NCBI RefSeq assembly: GCF_003574465.1 | Contig: NZ_QOWC01000002.1 | Span: 1-64,000, forward strand | DNA from: Methylobacterium crusticola | GTDB lineage: Bacteria > Pseudomonadota > Alphaproteobacteria > Rhizobiales > Beijerinckiaceae | Direction of reading: 5' to 3' | Length of the DNA: 64,000 nucleotides | Shown: positions 1-9,400 of the stretch, piece after piece | Layout of the letters: the number at the start of each line of letters is the position of its first letter | Numbering within the stretch: position 1 is the first letter of the stretch | The notes under the pieces: generated by a model | What the model was told of the DNA's origin: nothing | The model's input: the letters and a program-made list of their open reading frames with translations, nothing else | Database searches by the model: none | Position numbers and translations under genes: made by a program

Positions 1-3000
1 GGGGCGCGGGCGCGCCGGCCCGGGCCGCGCCGGCCTCGCGGGCGGCGATCTCGGCCGCGAGCGCGCGCCGGTCGCGCTTGCCGCTCGCGGTCAGGGGCAG
101 GTGCCCGACCGACACCACGGCGGAGGGCAGCATGTGGTCGGGCAGCCGCCCGCGCAGGCGCTCGCGCAGCAGGGCCGCGCCCTCGAAGGCCCCGCCGTCC
201 CGGTCCTCCAGCACCACCGCGGCGACGAGGCGCCGGGTCTCCCAGGCCTCGCCGAGCGCCACCACGGCGGCCTCCCGCACGGCGGGCTCCTCGCGCAGGG
301 CCGCCTCGATCTCGCCGGGCTCGATCCGGAAGCCCCGGATCTTCACCTGGTCGTCGCGCCGGCCGAGGCAGTCGACGCGGCCGTCGGGCCGGAAGCAGGC
401 GAGGTCGCCGGTGCGGTAGAGGCGGGCGCCGGGCTCGCCCGAGAAGGGATCGGGCACGAAGGCGGCGGCCGTGAGGTCGGGCCGGCCGACGTAGCCCCGG
501 GCGAGGCCGGGCCCGCCGACGTGGAGGTGCCCGACGGTCCCGGGCGGCACGGGGTTCATGTCGCCGTCGAGGACGTAGAGCCGGGCCTCGCCGAAGGGCC
601 GGCCGATGGCGGGCCGGGCCTCGCCCGCCGACACCGGCGCGAGGCTCGCGCACACCGTGGCCTCGGTCGGCCCGTAGGCGTTGATGAAGGTGCGCCCCGG
701 CGCCCAGAGGGCGGCGAGCGCGGCCGGGCAGGGCTCGCCGGCGCTGACCAGGGTGCGCAGGTCCGGCAGCGGGCCGGCCGGCAGGCGCGCCAGGATCGAG
801 GGCGGCAGGGTCAGGGTGTCGATCCGCCAGCGCGCGAGGCGCTCGCGCAGCTCGGGCGAGGGCAGCAGGGCGTCGCGGGGGGCCCCGTAGAGCCGGCCCC
901 CGGAGAGGAGCACCGGGACGATCTCCCAGACCGAGGCGTCGAACCCGAACGCGGCGGCCTGGAGCACGCGGCTGTGCGGGCCGATGCCGAGGGCGCCGCG
1001 CTGCGCCTCGGCCATCCGCCGCAGGGCGTCGTGGGTGACGAGCACGCCCTTGCGCCGGCCCGTCGAGCCCGAGGTGTAGATCACGTAGGCGGCGTCCCCG
1101 GGCTCGGGGCCGTCCGGCAGGGCCTCGTCCGGCGGCCCGTCCCGCGGCCCCGCGCCCTCGAAGCCCGTGCCCTTGGATCCCGTGCCCTCGAATCCCGCGC
1201 CCTCGCGGCGCACCACCGGGATCCCGGCGAACAGGTCGGCCCGGGCGGCCTCGCACAGGACGGCGCCGGCGCCGCAATCGCGCGCGAGGTCCCGCAGGCT
1301 GGCGGCCGGCGCGCCGGGGTCGAGCGGCACGTAGGCGCCCCCGGCCTTGAGCACGGCGAGCAGGCCGACGATGCGGTCGGGAGACGGCTCCAGGCACAGG
1401 GCCACCCGGGATTCCCGGCCCACGCCGAGCCCGCGCAGGCGGCGGGCGAGCCCGTCGGCGGCGGCATCGAGGGCGGCGTAGCTCAGGCTCACGTCGCCGT
1501 CCGGGGCCGCGAACGTGACGGCGGGCGCCTCCGGGGTGCGGCGGGCCTGCTCCTCGAACAGGCGGGACACGGCCCGGGCGGGCAGGCGCGCCGCGGCCGG
1601 CACCGGGGCGGGCGCCCGGCTCCAGCCCTCCACGATCAGGCGGCGCTCGGCGCGATCGAGGAGGTCGAGGTCGGCGAGCCGCCCCGCGAGCCCCCGCGCG
1701 AGGGCGACGAGGAGGCGGCGCAGCCGCGCCAGGAGGGCCTCCATGGCGGCCCCGGAGAAGCGGGCGCGGTCGTAGCCGACGCCGAGCGCGCAGCTGTCGC
1801 GCACCACCAGGGTCACGGTCAGCGGCGCGTCGGCCCGCTCGAACACGGCCCGGTCGTGGAGGACGAGCCCGCCCCCGCCCGGCGCCGCGCGGTGCGCCGC
1901 GAACTCCTCGTAGACGAGGAGGCTCTCGAACAGGGGCAGGCCGCGGGCGAGCCCGCTCCAGGCCTGGATCTCGGCGAGCGGCGCGTGGGCGTGGCGGCCG
2001 GCCTGCGCCTGCGCGCTCTGGAGCGCCCGCAGCCAGTCGCCGGCGCGGTCCTCGGGGGCGACGCGCACGCGCACCGGCAGCGTGTTGATGAACAGCCCGA
2101 CCCGGGTCTCGACGTCGGGGAGCTCCGGGGGGCGGACCGCCGCGGCGGCGCCGAACACCACCTCCCGCTGCCCGGCGGCGCGGGCGAGCAGCAGCGCCCA
2201 GGCCCCCTGCACCAGGGTGTTGGGCGTCACGCCCGCCGCCCGGGCCGCCGCCCGCCACTCCGCGACCTCGGCCTCGGGCAGGTCCGCGAAGCGCAGGCCG
2301 TAGCCGGCCGGCCCGGGGCCGGCCTCGCCGGGGCCGGGCGGGCCGCGATCGGCCGGGGGCCCGCCGGGCTCGAACGCGAGGGGCGTCGGGGCGGCGACGC
2401 CGGCGAGGGTGCGGCGCCAGTAGGCCTCGTCGGCGGCCCGGTCCCGGCCCGCGAGCCAGGCGACGAAGTCCCCGAAGGGATGGGCCGGCGCGAGTTCCGG
2501 CGGCCCGGAACGGTCCGGCGGCCCCGAGAAGTCCGGCGCCGGGCCGGCGCAGAGCGCCGCGTAGGTGGCGAAGACCTCGTCCAGCACGACGCCCACCGAC
2601 CAGGCGTCCAGGATCGCGTGGTGCCAGGTCCAGAGGAGGTGGTGGGTGCGCGCGCCGAGCCGCACCAGGACGAGGCGCATCAGCGGCGCGCGGGCGGGGT
2701 CGAGGCCCCGGCGGGGCTCCTCGGCCCTAAGGGCGTCGAGGCGGGGCGCGTGCGCGCCGGCCGGCTGCCCGCTCCAGTCGAGACAGGCGAGGGGCAGGCG
2801 CGCCCGCGGGCCGACCACCTGGAGCGGCTCGGGCAGCCCCGCCACCGCGAAGGCGGTGCGCAGGACGTCGTGGCGCGCGACGGCCCGCTCCCAGGCGGCG
2901 CGGAACGCCCCCTCGTGCAGCCGGCCCCGGAGGGTGCCGGCGAGCTGCTGCACGTAGACGTCGGAGGCGGGGTCGGAGAGGCTGTGGAACAGCATCCCGG

Positions 3001-3049
3001 CCTGCATCGGCGTGAGCGGGGACGCGGCGAGGGCGGCGGGCGCGGTCAT
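1..3049 (-). CDS. Non-ribosomal peptide synthetase, C-A... (3' end outside window)
   Basis: Partial gene that runs off base 1. The ATG at 3049 lies 12 bases after the stop of the upstream NRPS, so it is the next module of the same line. A condensation domain spans about residues 10-450, with HHAILDAW at about 137 (canonical HHxxxDG; the His pair and Asp are present, Gly is Ala). An adenylation domain spans about 495-1000, with YTSGSTG at about 655, INAYGPTE, YRTGDLA and the lysine motif TASGK near 990. A hand alignment to GrsA gives the binding-pocket code D-A-W-T-V-A-A-V-C-K, which differs from the phenylalanine code DAWTIAAICK by two Ile/Val swaps, so Phe activation is inferred. The carrier domain and anything further are cut off. 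A 15-nt tandem repeat lies in the loop before motif A3. Confidence 0.93.
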   Translation of the reverse strand, partial: MTAPAALAASPLTPMQAGMLFHSLSDPASDVYVQQLAGTLRGRLHEGAFRAAWERAVARHDVLRTAFAVAGLPEPLQVVGPRARLPLACLDWSGQPAGAHAPRLDALRAEEPRRGLDPARAPLMRLVLVRLGARTHHLLWTWHHAILDAWSVGVVLDEVFATYAALCAGPAPDFSGPPDRSGPPELAPAHPFGDFVAWLAGRDRAADEAYWRRTLAGVAAPTPLAFEPGGPPADRGPPGPGEAGPGPAGYGLRFADLPEAEVAEWRAAARAAGVTPNTLVQGAWALLLARAAGQREVVFGAAAAVRPPELPDVETRVGLFINTLPVRVRVAPEDRAGDWLRALQSAQAQAGRHAHAPLAEIQAWSGLARGLPLFESLLVYEEFAAHRAAPGGGGLVLHDRAVFERADAPLTVTLVVRDSCALGVGYDRARFSGAAMEALLARLRRLLVALARGLAGRLADLDLLDRAERRLIVEGWSRAPAPVPAAARLPARAVSRLFEEQARRTPEAPAVTFAAPDGDVSLSYAALDAAADGLARRLRGLGVGRESRVALCLEPSPDRIVGLLAVLKAGGAYVPLDPGAPAASLRDLARDCGAGAVLCEAARADLFAGIPVVRREGAGFEGTGSKGTGFEGAGPRDGPPDEALPDGPEPGDAAYVIYTSGSTGRRKGVLVTHDALRRMAEAQRGALGIGPHSRVLQAAAFGFDASVWEIVPVLLSGGRLYGAPRDALLPSPELRERLARWRIDTLTLPPSILARLPAGPLPDLRTLVSAGEPCPAALAALWAPGRTFINAYGPTEATVCASLAPVSAGEARPAIGRPFGEARLYVLDGDMNPVPPGTVGHLHVGGPGLARGYVGRPDLTAAAFVPDPFSGEPGARLYRTGDLACFRPDGRVDCLGRRDDQVKIRGFRIEPGEIEAALREEPAVREAAVVALGEAWETRRLVAAVVLEDRDGGAFEGAALLRERLRGRLPDHMLPSAVVSVGHLPLTASGKRDRRALAAEIAAREAGAARAGAPAP
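1152..1205. repeat. 15-nt tandem repeat inside NRPS adenylation domain
   Basis: Three copies plus a partial fourth of a 15-nt unit (1152-1166, 1167-1181, 1182-1196, 1197 onward). On the minus strand it is in frame and encodes a five-residue Gly-rich unit of the type F-E-G-T-G. It sits in a surface loop between A2 and A3, where extra length should be tolerated. Confidence 0.75.
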
Positions 3050-3060
3050 CGTGTGTCCTC

Positions 3061-6000
3061 TCAGCCCTCGTCGAAGCGGACCAGGGCGGCGGCCCGCGCC
3101 AGCAGGTCGGGGTCGACCCGGTCGGGGGCGACCCGCGCGGGCGCGGCCGGGGGAGCGCCCGCCGGGCACGCGGCCGGCACGAGCGCCAGCCGCCCGGCGA
3201 GCGCCGCGATCGTGCGGTGCAGAAAGAGGTCGAGCGGCTCGACCGCGAGGCCGGCGCGCCGGCAGCGGGCCGCGACCTGGATGCTGCGGATCGAGTCGCC
3301 GCCGGCGGCGAAGAAGTCCTCGGTCACGCCGACGCGCTCGCGGCGCAGAACCTCGGCCCAGATCGCCGCCAGGGCGGCCTCGACGGGGGTGCGCGGGGCG
3401 GTCGCGCCGGCCTGCGCCGCCGCGGGCCAGTCCGGCTCGGGCAGCCGGCGCGGATCGAGCTTGCCGTTCGGCGTCAGGGGCAGGGCCGGGACGGCGACGC
3501 AGCGCGCCGGGACCATGGCGGCGGGCAGCTGCCCGGCGAGGAAGCGCCGCAAGGCGGCCTCGTCGGGGGCGGGCCCGGCGGGGACGAGGTAGGCCACGAG
3601 CCGTCGCTCGCCCGACGGGTCGGGGCGGGCCAGCACGGCGGCGGCCGCGACCCCCTCGTGGCGCAGGAGCGCGCCCTCGATCTCGCCCGGCTCGATGCGC
3701 AGGCCGCGCAGCTTGATCATGTGGTCGACCCGGCCGAGGAACTCGATCGCGCCGTCGGCCCGCCGGCGGGCGAGGTCGCGGGTGCGGTAGAGCCGCGCGC
3801 CCGGCCGCGGGCCGAACGGGTCGGGCACGAAGGCGGCGGCGGTGCGGTCCGGGTCGCCGAGGTAGCCGCGCCCGACCCCGACGCCGCCGACGTAGAGCTC
3901 GCCCACCACGCCCGCCGGCACCGGCGCGAGGGTGCGGTCGAGGACGTGGGCGCTGGTGTTGGCCATGGGCCGGCCGATCGCCGCGACGGGCCGGGCCGCG
4001 TCGCCGGGTCCGAGCCGGTCGATCCGGTAGTGGCACTGGTCGTCGGAGCACTCCGTCGAGCCGTAGGTGTTGAGGATCGGGATGCCCGGGTAGAGGGCGA
4101 GCCAGCGCCGGCACAGGTCGGTCGGCAGCGCCTCGCCGGTCGGCACCATCCAGCGCAAGGGCCCGGGATCCGCCGGCGCCGCCTCGGCCTCCTCGAGGAG
4201 CGCGCGCAGCATCGCGGGCACCACCTGGAGGACCGTGACGCCGCGCTCCGCCACCGCGGCCAGCAGGGCGGCGGGATCCTCGGCCACCGCCTCGGGCAGG
4301 ACCACGACCCGCCCGCCGGCCGCGAGGGGCGCGAGGCACTGCCAGGCCACCACGTCGAAGGAGGCGGGGGCGTTCTGGGCGAGGGCGTCGCGCGGCCCGA
4401 AGCCGAGGTCGGCGAGCTTGGCGAGGGCGTGGTTGACCATGCCGCGGTGCTCGACCGCCACGCCCTTCGGGGCGCCGGTCGAGCCCGAGGTGTAGAGCAC
4501 GTAGGCGAGGTCGCCGCCCCGGGGGGGCGGCGGCAGCGGACGGGGGGCGGCCGCCATCGCGGCCGCAATCGTGGCGACGCGCGGGCGCCGGCCCGCCGGC
4601 AGGGCGGCGAGGGCGGCCGCGAGGGCGTCCGCCGCCGCCGCGTCGGTCAGCACCAGGGCCGCACCGCTGGCCTCCAGCACCGCCCGCGTCCGCGGCATCG
4701 GGTTGCGGGGATCGAGGGGCAGGAAGGCGCCGCCGGCGCGGTGGACCGCCAGGAGTGCCGTCACGAGGTCGAGGCCCCGCGGCAGGAGCACCGCCACGAG
4801 GGCGCCCGGCGCGATGCCGAGGCCTCCGGCGAGGCGGTCGGCCCGCTCCCGGAGCGCGCCGTAGCTCAGCGCCTCGCTCCCGCAGGTCGCCGCCACGGCG
4901 TCCGGGTGCGCGGCGGCCCGGGCCGAGAACAGGGCGCCGAGGCTCTCGGCGGCGGGCAGCGGCACGTCGGGGCCCCGGCCCGCCGCCACCGCGGCGGCGG
5001 CGGCCTCGGGCGAGAGCAGCGAGACCGTGGCGACCGGCCGGTCCGGCTCGGCGCAGAGCCCGGCCACCAGGACCTCGAAGCTCTCGGCCATGCGGGCGAC
5101 GGTGGCGGCGTCGAACAGGTCGGCGGCGTACTTCCAGGCGCCCATCAGGCCGCCGGCCTCGTCCCGGCGCATTTCCAGGTTGAGGTCGAACTGCCCCTCC
5201 TGCTGGTCGAGCGGCCAGGGCTCCAGCGCGAGGTCGCCGAAGGGCACGTCGGCGTCGCCGGGCGCCGGCAGGAGCGTGCGCTGCAGCGCCTCGTAGCGGT
5301 GGAAGCGCTGGAGCACGAAGGTGGTCTGGAACAGCGGGGCGCGGCTGAGGTCGCGCGGGGGTCCGAGCCGGTCGACGAGGAGCGAGAACGGCAGGTCCTG
5401 GTGGCGCAGCGCGCCCAGGACCGCGTCCCGCGCCCGGGCCAGGCAGTGCCGGAAGCTCGCCCCGGCGAGGTCGGCGCGCAGCGGCACCACGTTGACGAAG
5501 TCGCCGACGAGGTCGGCGAGCCCGGGATGGTGCCGCCCGGCGGTGGGCGTGCCGACCATGACCGAATCCTGGCCGCTGAAGCGGTGCAGGAGCACCTGGT
5601 AGGCCGCCAGCAGCGCCACGTAGAGCGTCGTGCCCTCCGCGGCCGCGAGGCGCTCCAGGGCCGCCGTCGCGGCCCCGCCGAGGCGGCGCGTCACCGTCCC
5701 GCCGCGGAACGACTGCACGGGCGGCCGCGGCCGATCGGTCGGCAGGTCGAGCACGGGCACCTCGCCGGCGAGCGCCCCGCGCCAGTAGGCGAAGGACCCG
5801 GCGTGGTCCGCCTCGCCCGCGAGGGTCCGGCGCTGCCAGCGCACGTAATCCTCGTGGCCGAGGGCGAGGTCCGGCAGGGCGGCGGCCGGCCCGCCGGTCT
5901 CGGCGGCGTAGAGCAGGCGCAGTTCGTCCATCAGCACGATCAGCGACCAGAGGTCGCCCACGATGTGGTGCAGGCACAGGAGCAGGACGTGCCGGTCCGG

Positions 6001-6453
6001 CGCCCGCCGCAGGAGGGTGGCCCGGAGGGTCGCGTCGGCGGCGAGGTCGAAGGGGCGCCGCGCCCGCTCGGCCACCGCCTCGCGCAGGGCGGCCTCGCTC
6101 CAGCCGGCGGCCTCGACCACCTCGAGGGCGACCGCGTGCCCCGCGATGGCGCGCTGGCTCGGCTGCCCCGCCTCCTCCCGGAAGGCCGTGCGCAGGCCCG
6201 GGTGGCGCCCGGTCGCGGCCTGGAGCGCCCGCCGCAGGGCGCCCGCGTCGAGGGCGCCGCGGACGCCCACGGGCAGCGCCATCGTGTAGGCCGCGCTCCC
6301 GGGCGCGAGCCGCCACAGGAACCACAGCGCCTCCTGGGCGTGGGAGAGCGGGTACCAGCCGCCGGCCACCCCCATGCGGGTGCGCAGGAGCGCCTTCAAC
6401 TGCTGCTTGAGGGCGTCGCGGCCCTCCGCGCCGGCCGGCGGGGACGTGCCCAT
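3061..6453 (-). CDS. Non-ribosomal peptide synthetase, C-A-T module
   Basis: A complete elongation module of 1130 residues. The condensation domain (about 30-460) has HHIVGDLWS near residue 160. The adenylation domain (about 500-990) has YTSGSTGAPKG near 650, NTYGSTE, YRTRDLA and PNGK. The carrier domain (about 1015-1090) has GGDSIRS, whose Ser near 1049 is the phosphopantetheine site. The pocket residues read by hand are D-V-W-Q-V-T-T-D-D-K, which matches no code I recall, so the substrate is open. Given the SbnA/SbnB pair next door, 2,3-diaminopropionate is one candidate but is not shown. The start is 3 bases after the upstream fusion gene, so its C domain probably condenses the acyl chain from that protein's ACP with the first amino acid. 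There is no epimerase or thioesterase. Confidence 0.95.
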   Translation of the reverse strand: MGTSPPAGAEGRDALKQQLKALLRTRMGVAGGWYPLSHAQEALWFLWRLAPGSAAYTMALPVGVRGALDAGALRRALQAATGRHPGLRTAFREEAGQPSQRAIAGHAVALEVVEAAGWSEAALREAVAERARRPFDLAADATLRATLLRRAPDRHVLLLCLHHIVGDLWSLIVLMDELRLLYAAETGGPAAALPDLALGHEDYVRWQRRTLAGEADHAGSFAYWRGALAGEVPVLDLPTDRPRPPVQSFRGGTVTRRLGGAATAALERLAAAEGTTLYVALLAAYQVLLHRFSGQDSVMVGTPTAGRHHPGLADLVGDFVNVVPLRADLAGASFRHCLARARDAVLGALRHQDLPFSLLVDRLGPPRDLSRAPLFQTTFVLQRFHRYEALQRTLLPAPGDADVPFGDLALEPWPLDQQEGQFDLNLEMRRDEAGGLMGAWKYAADLFDAATVARMAESFEVLVAGLCAEPDRPVATVSLLSPEAAAAAVAAGRGPDVPLPAAESLGALFSARAAAHPDAVAATCGSEALSYGALRERADRLAGGLGIAPGALVAVLLPRGLDLVTALLAVHRAGGAFLPLDPRNPMPRTRAVLEASGAALVLTDAAAADALAAALAALPAGRRPRVATIAAAMAAAPRPLPPPPRGGDLAYVLYTSGSTGAPKGVAVEHRGMVNHALAKLADLGFGPRDALAQNAPASFDVVAWQCLAPLAAGGRVVVLPEAVAEDPAALLAAVAERGVTVLQVVPAMLRALLEEAEAAPADPGPLRWMVPTGEALPTDLCRRWLALYPGIPILNTYGSTECSDDQCHYRIDRLGPGDAARPVAAIGRPMANTSAHVLDRTLAPVPAGVVGELYVGGVGVGRGYLGDPDRTAAAFVPDPFGPRPGARLYRTRDLARRRADGAIEFLGRVDHMIKLRGLRIEPGEIEGALLRHEGVAAAAVLARPDPSGERRLVAYLVPAGPAPDEAALRRFLAGQLPAAMVPARCVAVPALPLTPNGKLDPRRLPEPDWPAAAQAGATAPRTPVEAALAAIWAEVLRRERVGVTEDFFAAGGDSIRSIQVAARCRRAGLAVEPLDLFLHRTIAALAGRLALVPAACPAGAPPAAPARVAPDRVDPDLLARAAALVRFDEG

Positions 6454-6456
6454 CGC

Positions 6457-9400
6457 TCACCCGCCCTCGGCGTAGCGGGCGACGAGGCGCGCCAGCTCGG
6501 AATCCGAGAGCCGGTCGAGCCCGGCGAGCAGGGCGAGGTCGCCCGGCGGCGCGGCATCCGGGCCGCCCGCCGCCGCCGGCAGCCCGGCGACGTGGTCCGC
6601 CAGCCCCCCGAGCGTCGGGTGGTCCCAGACCAGCGTCGGGGGCAGCGCGAGGCCGTACTGCTCCTCCAGGGCGGCGACCAGCAACAGGGCCGTCACCGAA
6701 TCCATCCCGAACTCGCTGAACCGGTCCCCGGCCGCGATCGCGGCCGGGTCCTGGCGGTACTGCCCGGCGAGCCAGCCGGCGAGCCAGCCCAGGATCTCCC
6801 GGCTCCGGCCGGACGGGGCCGGCCGCGGGGCGTCGTCGGGCGCCCGGGGCGCCGGCGCGGCCTCGCGGGCCACGAGCGCGTCCCGGCGCTGGTCCTCGCC
6901 CGGGAGGGCCTGGTCGACGTCGCCGATGGCCTCGGCGAAGCGGGACGCCGCCGCCTCGGCGCCGGCGGCGTCGAGCAGCACGGCCTCGGCGGGCGAGGGC
7001 GCGAGCGCCCGCGCCAGGCGGCGCTCGAACGAGAGGCGGGCCCAGATCTCAGCCCTGGACAAGGTCTCGGCCCTGGACAAGGTCTCGGCCGAGGGCCCGA
7101 GCGAGGCCTCGGCCCGCGGCCGCCGCGGGTCGGCGCACGACCGGGCGCGGTGGCGCAGGCAGGCCAGGAGGATCCCGTAGGTCGCGACCTCGCCGATCCG
7201 CAGGGAGGCGTGGGCGCGGCCCGCCGCGTCGGCGGGATGGCGCGCCAGCACCCGGCCGGCGGCCTCCCGGAGCGCCTCCGCCAGGGCGGGCTCGCCCAGG
7301 ACCTCCGCCACGAAGCCGCACAGGGGCCCGGGCGCGTGCACCAGCCGGGCGCCGACATGCATGTTCATCGGCTCGGTCGGGCCCTCGAAGATGCGCAGCA
7401 CCCGGGCGTCGCGCAGGATCTGCGGCGCCAGGTTGGTCTCGATGAAGCCGCGCCCCGCCATCTGCTGCATCAGGTGGTCGGCGGCGCGCCAGGCGTATTC
7501 GGGACCGGCGGTCTTGCAGGCGCAGAACAGCTCGGCCGGCACCGGCGCGCCGGCGTCGAGGCGCTCGGCCACGGTGTCGACCAGGGCCTCGACGGCGGTC
7601 GCGGCGGCCGCGAGGTCGCTGATGCGCGCGAGCGCGGCGCGGCTGTCGAGGAGGCGGCCGACCGCGACGGTGCGCCGCCCGCCGTGGCGGACCATGAGCT
7701 GCACGCAGCGCTTGATGATGCCGAGGCTCAGGGCCGCGATGGTGAAGCGGCCGAACTCCATGGCGTCCATGGCGGGCGTCATGCCGTCGCCGAGGGTGCC
7801 GAGCCGGTCGGCGGCCGTGACGCGCACGCCCTCGAGCCGGACCTCGTTCTGCACCATGGCGCGCAGGCCCATGGTCAGGGCCTCGGGCCCGATGACGAGC
7901 CCCGGCCGCCCCTGGCGCAGCACGAAGCCGCCGACCCCGCCGGGCTCGCCCTCGAGCCGCACGAAGGTGTTGATCACCCCGGCCCAGCCCGCCGAGCCGC
8001 TCCACAGCTTCGTGCCCCACAGGGCGTAGCCTCCCCGCCCGTCCGGCCGGCCCACGGCCTGGAGGTTGCGGATGTTCGAGCCGGCCTCGGCCTCGGTCAT
8101 CGCGAAGGCCGCGAGCTCCCGGCCGGTCGCCAGGGCCGGCAGCACCGCGTCCCGGGTCTCCGGGGTGGCGTGGCGCAGGATCGGGCGCAGGCCGAGGGCG
8201 TTGTTCACCGCCACGAACGACGCCAGCGTGGTGTCGAGGGCGGCGAGCTGCTGGACCACGGCGGCGAAGCCGCGATTGTCGATGCCGAGCCCGCCGTAGG
8301 CCCGCGGCGCCTGGAGGCCGAGCACCCCGCGGTTGCCGAGGTCGAGCACGACGTGGGGCGGGATCGAGCGGCGCTCGTCCATGAGGCGGGAGTTCAGCCG
8401 CTCGGCCGCGTAGCCGCGCAGCCAGCCCGTGAGTTCGGCCACGCCGGCGCCGGGCGCCGGCGCCCCGGCCGGGGCCCCCTCCGGCAGCGCCCGCGCGGCC
8501 GCCCCGGCGAGGGCGGGCGCGCGCCACGTGTGCAGGCCGTCGAGGCGGCCCGCCGCGAAGTCCCGCCGGCAGGCGTGGCGCTGCTTCTTGCCGCTGTGCG
8601 TCCGGGGCAGGCCCCGGGGCCCGAGCAGCACCACGCCGGCGACCTCGAGGTCGTGCGCCTCGGAGATCGCGCGCCGGATCGCCCGGACCAGGCGCTCGGC
8701 GCGCGCCGGGTCGGCGAGGGACCGCAGCGCGCCGCGCCGCACCTCCTGGGCGACGACGAGGCGCGGGGTCCCGGCGGCCTCGAGCGCGAAGGCGGCCCCG
8801 CCCCCGGGCTGAGGGCCGGGTCGCACCCCTCGACGGTCGCCTCCAGGTCCTCCGCCGCGTGGTTGACGCCCCGCACGATGATCAGGCCGTCGAGGCGCCC
8901 GAGCACGAAGAGGTCGGACCCGAGGACGCCGCCGAGGTCGCCGGTGCGCAGGAACGGCCCCTCCCCGCTCGCGAGCCGCGCCCCGAACCGCGCCGCCGTC
9001 GCGTCCGGCCGCCGCCAGTAGCCGGCGGCGATCGAGGGGCCGGAGAGCCAGATCTCGCCGATGCGCCCCGGCGGCAGCGCCTCGCCGGTCTCCGGGGCCA
9101 CCACCACGACCCGCGTCTCGACCGCGAGGTCGCCGGAGGCCACGAGGGCGCGCCCGGCGCCGCCGTCGGCCGGCACCAGGGCGTCCTCCTGCATCCGGTC
9201 GGGCCGGACCCGGGCGACGACGGGCGGGCGGCCGGGGCCGCAGGCGGTCGCCACCAGGGTGGCCTCCGCGAGGCCGTAGGCGGGGCACATCGCCTCGGCC
9301 CGGAAGCCGTGCGGCGCGAAGGCTCGGGCGAAGGCCGCGACCGTCTCGGCCCGCACCGGCTCCGCCCCGTTGAGGGCGACCCGGAGGCGGGAGAGGTCGA

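Noticed and set aside
8796-8805. Programmed ribosomal frameshift in the FAAL-ACAD-ACP gene
   Set aside because: No slippery heptamer or stimulatory structure is evident, and a shift inside a catalytic domain would be pointless. A base-call error or mutation is simpler.
101-9021. Very long plus-strand open frames (over 1000 and 1900 codons) opposite the NRPS genes
   Set aside because: Products are Arg/Gly/Glu/Ala-rich with no domain. They exist because stop codons are rare in antisense frames of such G+C-rich DNA, and the minus strand carries clear NRPS motifs.
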